In this document: positions 1 through 10,266 of the stretch, piece after piece
Position numbering within the stretch: the first letter of the stretch is position 1
Layout: each line of letters begins with the position of its first letter
DNA from: JBOGHU01 sp050742255
GTDB taxonomy: Bacteria > Actinomycetota > Acidimicrobiia > Acidimicrobiales > CADCSY01
NCBI GenBank assembly: GCA_050742255.1
Contig: JBOGHU010000075.1
Span: 1-20,734 of the forward strand
Reading direction: 5' to 3'
DNA length: 20,734 bases
Notes under the pieces: generated by a model
Databases searched by the model: none
The model's input: the letters and a program-made list of their open reading frames with translations, nothing else
Told to the model about the DNA's origin: nothing
Position numbers and translations under genes: made by a program

Positions 1-173
1 GAGCCGAGCCCCACCCACGCCGCCGCCGGCTCGGGCCAGGGCCAGGGCCGCAGCCGCCCCAGCCCGACCAGGGCCACCGCCCCCGCCGCCACCACCGGCA
101 CGACCAGGGCGGTGGTGGCCACCGCCCAGGCCAGCCGCAGCCGCCACCGCACCCCCTCCAGCAGGGCGGTCAC
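1..173 (-). CDS. Membrane protein, N-terminal part only (gene runs off the window)
   Basis: A GTG start at 173 overlaps the TGA of the upstream permease gene in a GTGA junction. The frame stays open to the window edge, giving 57 complete codons. The visible protein begins MTALLEGVRWRLRLAW. A hydrophobic stretch rich in Ala and Val follows at about residues 16-39, and then a Pro/Trp-rich segment. This looks like a first transmembrane helix, so the product is probably a membrane protein and possibly a further part of the export system encoded upstream. I do not recognise the family. The overlap and the good codon use are the reasons to call it real; its length and function cannot be judged here. 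Confidence 0.6.
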   Translation of the reverse strand, partial: MTALLEGVRWRLRLAWAVATTALVVPVVAAGAVALVGLGRLRPWPWPEPAAAWVGLG

Positions 174-1180
174 GGGCCCGTCCTGGCAGTCGGGGTGCGG
201 AGCCGGCGGGCCGCCAGGGCGAAGGCGACGGCGCTGAGGGCACCGAGGGCGGCGGCGTTGCGAGCCCAGAACGGGACCCGCTCGATCCAGGACCGGGGCC
301 GGGGCCGGGACGGTCCGGGGTCCACGAAGACCGGGCTGTCGAGCTCCATGGGCCCCCGGAGGACCGCCGGCCCGGGGGCGGCCTCGGCCTCGAGGGCCCG
401 GTTCCCCTCCCGCTCCCGGATGAGGCTGCGCAGGGGGGCGAGCGGCGAGGTGGCGTCGAGGCCGGGCCCGTCGGTGGCGGCGCCGGTCACGTCGGCCAGC
501 CCCATGAACGGGTTCAGGGCCAGCACCGTGAGTGGGGGCGGGCCCTGGCGGGCGCGGCCCAGCACCACCTGGCCGCCGTAGACGGCGAGGGTGCCCACGG
601 TCAGGGCGAGGGTGACGGCGTAGGCGACCACCACCGCGCTCTGGGTGCGCCGGGAGAACGCCGAGCAGGCCAGGGCGAGGCAGGCCAGCACCAGCCCCAC
701 CGCCGCCACCGCGGCCACGCCGCGGAGGACGGCGCCCACGCTCACCCCGCCGACCACGAAGGAGACGCCCAGCAGGGGCAGGGTGGCCACCACCAACAGG
801 GTGGCGAACGCCACCGACGCCACCAGCTTGCCGAACAGGAGCGAGCGGGGGGTGAGCAGGCTGACCTGGAGCGGCACCAGGGTCTGGCGCTCGCGCTCGC
901 CGGCGACGGCGTCGGCGGTAAGGCCGGGGACGATGAAGCAGACGAGGACGGCCATGACGAAGAGCAGCGTCTCGAACATGGTCCGCCCCAGCTCGGCGGC
1001 CGCCGTGGGGTTGGGACGGGACAAGCTGTCACCGACGGAGAACGCCTGGTACACGAGTTGGAGCACGGCGACGAGGACCACCAGGTAGAGGGTCACCACG
1101 ACCGTCGCCCGGCGGGTGCGCAGCCGCTCCTTCACCTCCCGGACCACCACCGGGTTGCGCGGGATCAGCACCAGCGTCAC
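170..1180 (-). CDS. ABC-2 type transporter permease
   Basis: 336-residue integral membrane permease. The GTG start at 1180 overlaps the ATPase stop (GTGA). The N-terminus, with NPVVVREVKERLRTRR at residues 8-24, is the cytoplasmic amphipathic start usual for ABC-2 export permeases. Hydrophobic segments lie near residues 26-46, 70-90, 117-145, 149-175, 182-205 and 308-325. GERERQT (94-100), after the second segment, matches the conserved loop of this family. A long polar loop (about 230-305) precedes the last helix. It should form the membrane channel for the adjacent ATPase. The substrate cannot be read from sequence; lipids, peptides, drugs and envelope components are all possible. Confidence 0.88.
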   Translation of the reverse strand: MTLVLIPRNPVVVREVKERLRTRRATVVVTLYLVVLVAVLQLVYQAFSVGDSLSRPNPTAAAELGRTMFETLLFVMAVLVCFIVPGLTADAVAGERERQTLVPLQVSLLTPRSLLFGKLVASVAFATLLVVATLPLLGVSFVVGGVSVGAVLRGVAAVAAVGLVLACLALACSAFSRRTQSAVVVAYAVTLALTVGTLAVYGGQVVLGRARQGPPPLTVLALNPFMGLADVTGAATDGPGLDATSPLAPLRSLIREREGNRALEAEAAPGPAVLRGPMELDSPVFVDPGPSRPRPRSWIERVPFWARNAAALGALSAVAFALAARRLRTPTARTGP

Positions 1181-2064
1181 CGCACGCCCCCCTTGGTGAC
1201 CGCCAGGAACAGCTCCTCGAGCCCACTCCCCGCCTCGCTGAACTCGAGCACCGCCTGGCCTTCCTCGACCAGTCGGCGCAGCAGGGCGGCCTGCTCGTCG
1301 TCGGAGGCGACCTGGTAGGAGCGCTCCTCGCCGCCGGCCAGCCGGACCTGCACCGTCCGGCCCCTGCCGAGCTGGGCCCGGATCTGGTGGGGGGACCCGG
1401 TGGCCAGCAGGCGGCCTGCCTCCATTATCGCCACCTCGGTGCACAGCTCCTCCAGCTCGGCCAGGATGTGGGACGAGATGATCACCGTCCTGCCCATGGC
1501 GGCCAGCTCCCCGAGGAGGTCCCGCAGGTCCACCCGGGCCCGGGGGTCGAGCCCGCTGGCGGGTTCGTCCAGGACCAGCACCTCGGGGTCGTGCACCAGG
1601 GCCCGGGCCAGCGAGAGCCGCTGCTTCATCCCCCGCGACAGGGTGTCGACCATGGTGTCGCGCTTGTCGGCCAGGTCCACCAGCTCCAGCAGGCCGACGA
1701 TCACCTCCGGCCACCTCGTGCGGGGCAGCTCGTAGGCGGCGGCGAAGAACGCCAGGTACTCGGCCACGGTGAGGTTGTCGTACACGCCCATGACGTCGGG
1801 CATGTAGCCCACGCTCCGGCGCACCCCCCGGGGGTCGGTCCGGGGGTCCAGCCCGGCGACCTCGACCGTCCCCCCGCTGGGGGCCAGCAGGGAGGCCAGC
1901 ATCAGGAAGGTGGTGCTCTTCCCGGCGCCGTTGGGGCCGATCAGCCCGAAGGTCGTCCCCGCCGCCACCTCCAGGTCGACGCCGTCCACCGCCACCACGT
2001 CGCCGAAACGCCTGGTGACGCCCCGCAGGCGGACGGCGGGGGCGGTGGTGGGGGTGGCCGTCAC
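1177..2064 (-). CDS. ABC transporter ATP-binding protein
   Basis: 295-residue nucleotide-binding protein that hydrolyses ATP to drive the partner permease. The GTG start at 2064 overlaps the upstream stop (GTGA). Walker A is GPNGAGKST (43-51), the ABC signature is LSRGMKQR (142-149), Walker B is EVLVLDEP (161-168), and the switch His is H199 in IISSH. A C-terminal extension of about 90 residues ends in SGLEELFLAVTKGG, the tail typical of ATPases paired with ABC-2 exporters (CcmA/NatA-like). All catalytic residues are present, so it should be active. Tight overlaps on both sides imply one mRNA and fixed stoichiometry with the permease. The substrate is unknown. Confidence 0.95.
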   Translation of the reverse strand: MTATPTTAPAVRLRGVTRRFGDVVAVDGVDLEVAAGTTFGLIGPNGAGKSTTFLMLASLLAPSGGTVEVAGLDPRTDPRGVRRSVGYMPDVMGVYDNLTVAEYLAFFAAAYELPRTRWPEVIVGLLELVDLADKRDTMVDTLSRGMKQRLSLARALVHDPEVLVLDEPASGLDPRARVDLRDLLGELAAMGRTVIISSHILAELEELCTEVAIMEAGRLLATGSPHQIRAQLGRGRTVQVRLAGGEERSYQVASDDEQAALLRRLVEEGQAVLEFSEAGSGLEELFLAVTKGGVR

Positions 2065-4280
2065 GGCGCCGGCCCCAGGGTCACCAGGTCGGCCAGGAGG
2101 ACCGGGGCGGAGGGGTCGGGGGTGGTCCGCACCCAGACCACCCCGTCGGTCACGTCGGCGGGCGACAGCGGGTGGTCGACCAGGGGGACCGGTCCCAGCG
2201 GCCCTACCACGTCGGCGCCGGGGGGCGCGGGAGGACGAGCCTGGCCCGGGCGTGGTCCCGGGGGAGCGGCCAGGGGCCGCCACGCCCCCTCCCGCCAAAC
2301 CTCCAGCCCCAGCCCGGGCCGGGGCGCCCGGACCACCAGGGAGCTCGGGTCCACCGCCGGCGTGCCCCCGTCGGGGTCGGGGAGGACGAACCGGGTCACC
2401 CGCTCGCTCCCGCCCGGGACCGGCTCGGCCGGCCCGGCCGCCACGACCGCCTCGGTGAAGGGGTCCCGGACGGCCTCGGTGCGCACGGAGGCGTCGGTCA
2501 CCGCCACCGCCTCGGGCCGCACCGCCGCCGTCGTGGTCACCAGGGTCCGCCCTCTGGCGAGCCTTCCTTCGGGGTCGACGGGCGGGCGGTAGGAGCGGGT
2601 CCACCCGGCAGCCACGACCGAGCCGGAGGCCAGGAAGCCCGACGGCGAGCGCTGCTCCAGCGTGCTCCACAGCGAGAAGTTCACCACGTCGGTGGGATCG
2701 GGCGGCTCCGTCAGGCCGGCGGCGGCGGGCCAGGTCTCCGCTGCCGGCCCGGGTCCGAGCCCGGGGTCCGCCTCGTCGTCGAGGGCGAGGGACCACGGCC
2801 GCTCCCGCCCGGGCCCGAGGCGACCCAGAGAGGTGGCCCCCGTGGCGGTCAGGACCGCCACCTGGTCCAGGGCGAAGGGCAGGGTGTTGCGCACCAGGCC
2901 CCGCACCTGACCGTCGGCGGGGGAGGCGGCTGTGACCTCCAGGCCGCCGTCCAGCCCTACCGGTCCCGTGCCGGTCTGCACCGAGAACTGCCCCGTGGCC
3001 AGGCGGGTCCGGCTGACCACCTGGTCAGCTCCCAGGGCGACCACCAGGTCGCTGCCCAGGGGGTTGCCCCCCCAGAACGGGTCGGCGGGGGTGCCGGCGA
3101 CCTGCCAGCCGGGGGGGTAGGAGGTGCGCACCGTCCCGCCGGAGCGGGACACCACCCCCAGGGTGACGCTGGCCTGGGCCCCCACCGCCGTGGTCTGCAG
3201 GATGGTGCCGTGGGCGACGGTGGCCCCGCTGCGCAACCCCCGCCCGGCCAGGTACCCGGCGGCGGCGAAGGCCAGGGCCAGGGCCGGCAGGGCCACCCAG
3301 CCCAGCTCGCCCCGGCCCCCTCGCCGCAGCACGGTCAGGACCACCGGCACGGCGACCACCACATAGAGAGCCAGGAAGCCGAGCAGCCAGCCCAGCTCGG
3401 GCACGCGCAGACCGGCATCGCCGGCCAGGGCGACCTCTGCCGGCTCGCCCACGAAGCCGGAGCGGCTGGTGACGGTGGTGAGTGGGGTGGGCTCCACCAG
3501 ACCGGCCCACCGCCCCGTGGCCATGGCGACGCCGGTGGCCCGGACCTGGCCCAGCCCGGCCGCGGCCCGGCCGTCCTGGCCCGGCTGCCACGCCGGTGGC
3601 AGTCCCGGCACCTCGGTGCCGGGATCGGTGTCGACCAGGAGGTGACCGCCACCCGCCACCCAACCCAGGACGGCCCGGCGCTCCCGGTGGGCCAGGGCCG
3701 CCACCTCCCCGGCGGCGCTGCCCACCGTGCCGAGGGAGGCCAGCGCCGCCGGCGCCGCCGCCAGCAGGGCATCGTCGAGGGCGACGAAGCGCGCCGTGCC
3801 GGCGTCGACGGCCAGGGGCGCCGGCGCCGGGGCCGGTCGACCCCCCAGGACGGCGGGGAGGAGACCGACCAGCTCCTGGTCCAGCGCCTGGCGCAGGCGG
3901 GCCCGGCCGGTCGCCTCAGTGCCGTCACCGCCGACCAGCTCGGCCCGGGCCTCGTTGGCGCCCAGCAGGGGCGAGGTGGGCACCATCACCACGTACTCCT
4001 TCACGCTGCCGCCCGGCACCTCGACCCGCCGCTCCACCTGCTCGTCGACTCCGCCAGGGCTCCCCACCCTCACCGCCAGGGTGGCCCGGACCAGCCGGTC
4101 GGCCCGCACCGTGACCCGCACCGGCACCGCCGCCCCGGGCCGGTAGAAGCCGTCGTGGCCGGCTTCCACCTCGACCTTGGGCGCCGCGGCCGCGGGTCGG
4201 GTGGGGGTGAGGACGGCGCCGACGGCCACCACCACGGCCACCACCACGGCCGCCGTCGCCGTCCGCGGGCGGAGGGGCAT
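2061..4280 (-). CDS. Secreted/membrane protein with GATase-like segment, first gene of the ABC operon
   Basis: 739 residues from ATG at 4280. Residues 1-33 form a classic signal peptide: short basic start, Ala/Val core, and an Ala-rich cleavage region ending near residue 33. Residues 35-130 look like an extracellular beta-sandwich. Residues 135-290 resemble the class I glutamine amidotransferase-like fold of membrane-bound accessory proteins (LGWVAGGGHLLVDTDPG at 205-221), without an obvious catalytic triad. Two membrane helices lie at about 296-318 and 326-347, and residues 350-739 are a large, probably exported, region. An upstream GTG at 4349 has a stronger ribosome site (GGAGGG, 4 bases away). 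However, 5 of the 23 extra codons end in A or T, unlike the gene body, and they would give an overlong basic leader, so I prefer 4280. Probably an accessory or sensing subunit of the exporter; function unknown. Confidence 0.8.
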   Translation of the reverse strand: MPLRPRTATAAVVVAVVVAVGAVLTPTRPAAAAPKVEVEAGHDGFYRPGAAVPVRVTVRADRLVRATLAVRVGSPGGVDEQVERRVEVPGGSVKEYVVMVPTSPLLGANEARAELVGGDGTEATGRARLRQALDQELVGLLPAVLGGRPAPAPAPLAVDAGTARFVALDDALLAAAPAALASLGTVGSAAGEVAALAHRERRAVLGWVAGGGHLLVDTDPGTEVPGLPPAWQPGQDGRAAAGLGQVRATGVAMATGRWAGLVEPTPLTTVTSRSGFVGEPAEVALAGDAGLRVPELGWLLGFLALYVVVAVPVVLTVLRRGGRGELGWVALPALALAFAAAGYLAGRGLRSGATVAHGTILQTTAVGAQASVTLGVVSRSGGTVRTSYPPGWQVAGTPADPFWGGNPLGSDLVVALGADQVVSRTRLATGQFSVQTGTGPVGLDGGLEVTAASPADGQVRGLVRNTLPFALDQVAVLTATGATSLGRLGPGRERPWSLALDDEADPGLGPGPAAETWPAAAGLTEPPDPTDVVNFSLWSTLEQRSPSGFLASGSVVAAGWTRSYRPPVDPEGRLARGRTLVTTTAAVRPEAVAVTDASVRTEAVRDPFTEAVVAAGPAEPVPGGSERVTRFVLPDPDGGTPAVDPSSLVVRAPRPGLGLEVWREGAWRPLAAPPGPRPGQARPPAPPGADVVGPLGPVPLVDHPLSPADVTDGVVWVRTTPDPSAPVLLADLVTLGPAP

Positions 4281-4446
4281 GCCGGTCCGACGTCCGAGGC
4301 ACCGCCGTCCCCTCCCGCCGGAGCGGGAGCCCCACTTGCATCCTGTCACCTGACCCTCCGTGTCGGGTCCCCAGCTCGGCCCGCACCGTAGTACCTCGGG
4401 GCAGGAGGCGGACCTCGGGCCCCTCTGGTGTGACGACGATCAGGTG

Positions 4447-4467
4447 CTCGACCCGGCCTGGGTCGGG
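4447..4467 (-). terminator. Possible hairpin after the Mrp operon
   Basis: CGACCC (4449-4454) and GGGTCG (4460-4465) form a 6-bp stem around a 5-base loop. One G-T pair and one more C-G pair extend it to 8 bp. It lies about 50 bases after the mnhG stop, in a 233-base gap before the ABC operon. There is no T-tract, so it could be a weak or factor-dependent terminator, a processing site, or chance in GC-rich DNA. Confidence 0.3.
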
Positions 4468-4513
4468 CCACAGCTGGCGGGGGTGGGCACCTGCGCCGGA
4501 TGCCCGCGGCGGC

Positions 4514-4855
4514 TCACGGTGATCGCCGCCTGGTCCGGCGTGCGGCGCCCAGCTCGTCGACGCTGGTGGCCGGGCTCAGCTCCGTGCCGGCGCGGTACGC
4601 GGCCCGGCCCACCATGTGGGCCCCCACGGGGGCGGTGACGAACTGGAGGAGCATGACGAGCAGGAGCTTGGCGACGTCGCCCGGGCGCTCCACCCGCAGG
4701 GCCGCGCCCGAGACGACGAGGACGAGGCCGAGGGTGGCGGGCTTGGTGGCGGCGTGCATGCGAGCGAACACGTCGGGGAAGCGCTGCAGGCCGATGCCGG
4801 CCAGGATGGTGAGCGCGACGCCGGCGAGGAGCAGGACCGAGGCGGCGATGTCCAA
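4514..4855 (-). CDS. mnhG: Na+/H+ antiporter subunit G (MnhG/MrpG)
   Basis: 113-residue small membrane subunit of the Mrp cation/proton antiporter. It has three hydrophobic segments and the family motif RFPDVFARMHAATKPATLG near residues 25-43. The start is taken as TTG at 4855, because it begins the conserved first helix (LDIAASVLLL) and lies 4 bases after the mnhF stop, with a G-rich stretch upstream. An upstream start overlapping mnhF is not excluded. The last 20 residues are basic and poorly conserved. It closes the A-to-G operon, where it is needed for complex assembly and is not the ion channel itself. Confidence 0.9.
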   Translation of the reverse strand: MDIAASVLLLAGVALTILAGIGLQRFPDVFARMHAATKPATLGLVLVVSGAALRVERPGDVAKLLLVMLLQFVTAPVGAHMVGRAAYRAGTELSPATSVDELGAARRTRRRSP

Positions 4856-4859
4856 GGCG

Positions 4860-5120
4860 TCAGGCCCCCCTGCGCTCGATGAACCGGGCCACGGTCACGG
4901 TGCCGATGAAGCCGAGGAGGGCGGTGACGACGAGCACGTCGAGATAGGTCCCCTCCCGGGTCCGGGCGGCGTCGACGGCGAGGCCGCAGACGATCACGAC
5001 GAGCAACGAGTCGAGCGCCACGATGCGGTCGGCCAGGGACGGCCCCCTCAGGAGCCGGATGAGGGAGAGGGCACCGGCCACGGCCAGGCCGCCGAACGCG
5101 GCGTCGGTGACCAGGATCAT
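4860..5120 (-). CDS. mnhF: Na+/H+ antiporter subunit F (MnhF/MrpF)
   Basis: 86-residue membrane subunit with three predicted helices. LLRGPSLADRIVALDSL (23-39) is the hallmark of the MnhF family, and TYLDVLVVTALLGFIGTV lies in the last helix. The ATG at 5120 overlaps the mnhE stop by 4 bases (ATGA). The length matches the family's usual 85-95 residues. It is part of the small-subunit half of the Mrp complex. Confidence 0.93.
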   Translation of the reverse strand: MILVTDAAFGGLAVAGALSLIRLLRGPSLADRIVALDSLLVVIVCGLAVDAARTREGTYLDVLVVTALLGFIGTVTVARFIERRGA

Positions 5121-5668
5121 GGTCGGTCCTCCGCCTGTGCGGCGGGACCGGGGCTCCCCCGTCCCTCGCCACCCAGGCGCCGCACCGCCTCGTCGGTACC
5201 GAAGGCCCGGATGGCGAGCGCCTCGAGGTGCCGCGCCTCCTTGCGCACCGCCTCGACGTCGCGCAGGTGGAGCACGTGCACGTACAGCACGGTCGGCTCG
5301 AGGTCGACCTCGAGGGTGAGCGTGCCGGGCGTGAGCGAGATGGCGTTGGCTACCACCGTCGTCAGCGCATCGGACACCCCGCGGACGGGGATGGCGACGA
5401 TCCCCTCGTTGATGCGGTTGGGTGGGGTCACCACCTCCCAGGCGACGATGGCGCTGGCCTCCGCCAGCTTCCAGGCGAAGTAGCCGACGAAGCGGGCCGC
5501 GGCGAGGGGGCGGACGCGACCTCCGGCCCGAGTGGTCGTAGGCGGGAACGCGATCACGAGGGCGCCGGCGACGAGGAGCCCCGAGAGGACGTTCGCCGGT
5601 GTCGGCTCCTCCCACAGGACGACCCACAGCGCGGCCAGCCACAGAGCGAACGCCAGCCTCCGCGTCAC
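5117..5668 (-). CDS. mnhE: Na+/H+ antiporter subunit E (MnhE/MrpE)
   Basis: 183-residue MnhE family protein. An N-terminal hydrophobic pair of helices (about residues 5-42) is followed by a further membrane-associated segment around 55-80, then a soluble alpha/beta part containing ANAISLTPGTLTLEV and VLYVHVLHL, both typical of MnhE. The GTG at 5668 overlaps the mnhD stop (GTGA). The C-terminal 20 residues, rich in Gly, Pro and Ala, extend beyond the usual family end. It is a structural subunit in the Mrp complex. Confidence 0.92.
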   Translation of the reverse strand: MTRRLAFALWLAALWVVLWEEPTPANVLSGLLVAGALVIAFPPTTTRAGGRVRPLAAARFVGYFAWKLAEASAIVAWEVVTPPNRINEGIVAIPVRGVSDALTTVVANAISLTPGTLTLEVDLEPTVLYVHVLHLRDVEAVRKEARHLEALAIRAFGTDEAVRRLGGEGRGSPGPAAQAEDRP

Positions 5669-7155
5669 CGGCCGAGCACCGCCTCGACGTAGCGGCCCGG
5701 GTCGGCCAGCTCCTCTGCCGCTCGTCGGCTGAGGTCGTACACGGGCCCGGCCCCGGCGGCGATGGCGAGGCTCAGCACCACGAGGGCGGCCGTGGGGGCC
5801 ACCATGAGCCGGGGGGAGACGATCCGGCCGTGGGCCCCGGCTCCCAGCGGAGCCTCGTGCTCGGGCGCGCCCCAGAAGACCCCGGCCCAGATCTTGGTCA
5901 TGGAGAACAGGGTGAGCAGGCTGACGAGCAGGCTGACGCCGACCACGACGTAGCGGTCGAGCTCGAGGCCCGCCTGCACGAGCGCGAGCTTGGCCACGAA
6001 GCCGGAGAGCGGCGGCAGCCCGGCCAGGCTCAGGGCGGGGAGCAGGAACAGCGCGGCGACGACCGGGGCGCGATGGAGCAGGCCCCCGAGTCGGCGCAGC
6101 GCCCCGGTACCGGTGGCGTCCTCGACCAGGCCACCGACGAGGAAGAGGTTGGTCTTGACCGCGATGTGGTGGACGAGATAGAAGATGGCCCCTGCGATCC
6201 CGGCTACGGAGAACAAGCCGAGGCCGAGGATCATGTAGCCGATCTGGCTGACGATGTGGAAGCTGAGGATGCGCTTGACGTCGTCCTGGGCGATGGCGCC
6301 GAGAACGCCGACGAGCATCGTCGCTCCGGCGATGACCAGCAGCAGGGTCGAGGGCCCGTCGCTCGGGAACAGCAGCGTCTGGGTGCGGATGATGGCGTAC
6401 ACCCCCACCTTGGTGAGCAGGCCCGCGAAGATGGCCGTGACCGGTGTGGGCGCCGTGGGGTACGAGTCCGGCAGCCAGAAGAACAGGGGGAAGATCGCGG
6501 CCTTGACCCCGAAGACGACCAACAGGAGCAGGCCCAGCGCATCGCGCACGCCGTCGGGCAGCTCGGCCAGGCGTCCGGCCAGGTCGGCGAGGTTGACGGT
6601 CCCGGTGGCGGCGTACACGAGCGCCACCGAGGTCACGAACAGGATCGACGCCAGCAGGCTGATGACCACGTAGGTCATGCCTGAGCGGACCTGGTCGGCC
6701 GTGCCGCCGAGCGTGATCAGCACGTAGCTCGCGCTCAGCATCACCTCGAACGCGACGAAGAGGTTGAACAGGTCGCCGGTGAGGAACGATGCCGAGACGC
6801 CAGCGGCCAGCACCATGTACACGGGATGGAAGAACAGGGCGTGGTCGGCGGTGCGGGGGCTGCCGACCGCGTACACGAGCACGGCCAGGAGCATCGGGGT
6901 CGAGATGGCCAGCATGATCGCCGCCAAGTGGTCGGCGACGAGCGTGATGCCGACGGGTGCCGGCCAGCCCCCCACGTCGATCGACACGGGCCCGCGTCGG
7001 TTCACCTCGACCAGCAGCGCCACGGAGGCAGCGACCGTCGCGACCATGACCGCCACCCCGAGGACCCGTTGGGGACGGGGCCGGCGGTGAAGCGCCAGCG
7101 ACGTGGCGGTGCCGAGCAGTGGGAGCACCACCGGCACCAGGACGAGCACGTTCAC
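5665..7155 (-). CDS. mnhD: Na+/H+ antiporter subunit D (MnhD/MrpD)
   Basis: 496-residue antiporter-like subunit of the NuoL/M/N family (Proton_antipo_M), with about 14 hydrophobic segments. The key acidic residue is E137 in LFVAFEVMLSASY, and the key lysine is K218 in VVFGVKAAIFPLFFWLPD; both are conserved ion-path residues in this superfamily. PTAPTPVTAIFAGLLTKVG is also clearly visible. The GTG at 7155 overlaps the mnhC stop (GTGA). Length matches the family (about 490-500). With MnhA it forms the proton/cation translocating core. Confidence 0.96.
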   Translation of the reverse strand: MNVLVLVPVVLPLLGTATSLALHRRPRPQRVLGVAVMVATVAASVALLVEVNRRGPVSIDVGGWPAPVGITLVADHLAAIMLAISTPMLLAVLVYAVGSPRTADHALFFHPVYMVLAAGVSASFLTGDLFNLFVAFEVMLSASYVLITLGGTADQVRSGMTYVVISLLASILFVTSVALVYAATGTVNLADLAGRLAELPDGVRDALGLLLLVVFGVKAAIFPLFFWLPDSYPTAPTPVTAIFAGLLTKVGVYAIIRTQTLLFPSDGPSTLLLVIAGATMLVGVLGAIAQDDVKRILSFHIVSQIGYMILGLGLFSVAGIAGAIFYLVHHIAVKTNLFLVGGLVEDATGTGALRRLGGLLHRAPVVAALFLLPALSLAGLPPLSGFVAKLALVQAGLELDRYVVVGVSLLVSLLTLFSMTKIWAGVFWGAPEHEAPLGAGAHGRIVSPRLMVAPTAALVVLSLAIAAGAGPVYDLSRRAAEELADPGRYVEAVLGR

Positions 7156-7517
7156 CGAGAGCTCCGTCGGCCCAGGCGGGCGATGCGACGGTCCTCGACG
7201 TCGTCCTCCACCTCGTCGTCGCGGCGGAGCAGCCAGCTGCGGTAGGCGAGGGCCAGGAGGAACGCGGTCAACCCGAACGTGATCACGATGGCCGTGAGCG
7301 CCAGGGCCTGCGGCAGCGGGTCGGCGAAGGCGCCGTGGTCGGTGCCGTCGACGATCGGGGCCCGCCCTGCCCGACCGCCGGCGAGGAGGAGGAGCAGGTT
7401 GGCGCCGTGACCGAGCATGGCGATCCCGAGGACGATCTGGGTGAGCGCACGCTGGAGCACCAGGTAGGTGCCGACGGCGTAGAGCACCCCGACGGCGACG
7501 GCGAGCGTGACGATCAT
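7152..7517 (-). CDS. mnhC: Na+/H+ antiporter subunit C (MnhC/MrpC)
   Basis: 121-residue homologue of NuoK with three transmembrane helices. Diagnostic segments are LTQIVLGIAMLGHGANLLLL (25-44) and DPLPQALALTAIVITFGLTA, which carries the family's DPLPQALALTAIVI signature. The charged tail after residue 96, rich in Asp, Glu and Arg, is cytoplasmic. The ATG at 7517 overlaps the mnhB stop (ATGA). The usual family length is about 113 residues, so the tail is slightly long. Confidence 0.95.
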   Translation of the reverse strand: MIVTLAVAVGVLYAVGTYLVLQRALTQIVLGIAMLGHGANLLLLLAGGRAGRAPIVDGTDHGAFADPLPQALALTAIVITFGLTAFLLALAYRSWLLRRDDEVEDDVEDRRIARLGRRSSR

Positions 7518-7934
7518 CGCTCCGGCTCCCCGCCCAGGAGCTCGAGGACGGCCAGCACCAGCCCGACCACGACCAGGTAGACGCCGACGTCGAACAGGAG
7601 CGCAGACGTCGCCTCCAGCGTCCCGAGCAGGGGTACGTCGGCGGTCAGCTTCGCCGACTCGAGGAACTGCGAGCCGGTCGACCAGGGCACCGCGCCGGTG
7701 AGGATGGCGAGCGCGAGACCGGTTCCCAGGAAGGCCCGGGGGGCCACCCGCACCGCCCGCCCGACGGCGTCAGGGCCTGCGTCGACGTAGCGGAGCACCG
7801 CCGCGGCGCCGGCCACGAGACCCCCCACGAACCCGCCGCCCGGCGCGTTGTGGCCGGCCAGCAGCAGGAAGACGGAGAGCAGCACGGCGGCGTGGAAGAG
7901 CACCCCGACCGACGTCGAGAGGATCAGCGAACGG

Positions 7935-7945
<11 letters not shown>
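7514..7945 (-). CDS. mnhB: Na+/H+ antiporter subunit B (MnhB/MrpB)
   Basis: 143-residue MnhB family protein with four hydrophobic segments. The motif GHNAPGGGFVGGLVAGAA (31-48) is the family signature, and FDVGVYLVVVGLVL in the last helix is also typical. The ATG at 7945 lies 11 bases inside the 3' end of mnhA, showing translational coupling. It corresponds to a membrane-arm module shared with respiratory hydrogenases (Mbh). Confidence 0.95.
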
Positions 7946-10247
<2,302 letters not shown>

Positions 10248-10266
10248 CGTCAGCCGTGTCGCCCGC

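Noticed and set aside
4281..4349. An upstream GTG start at 4349 for the secreted ABC-operon protein
   Set aside because: It has a good GGAGGG site, but 5 of 23 codons end in A or T, unlike the gene body, and the leader would have an unusually long basic region. It remains an alternative.
2172..4391. A 739-codon plus-strand open frame with His-rich repeats near its end
   Set aside because: It runs opposite the secreted ABC-operon protein. The His/Gly/Arg runs come from reading GC-rich Ala/Val codons in reverse; no ribosome site or domain is seen.
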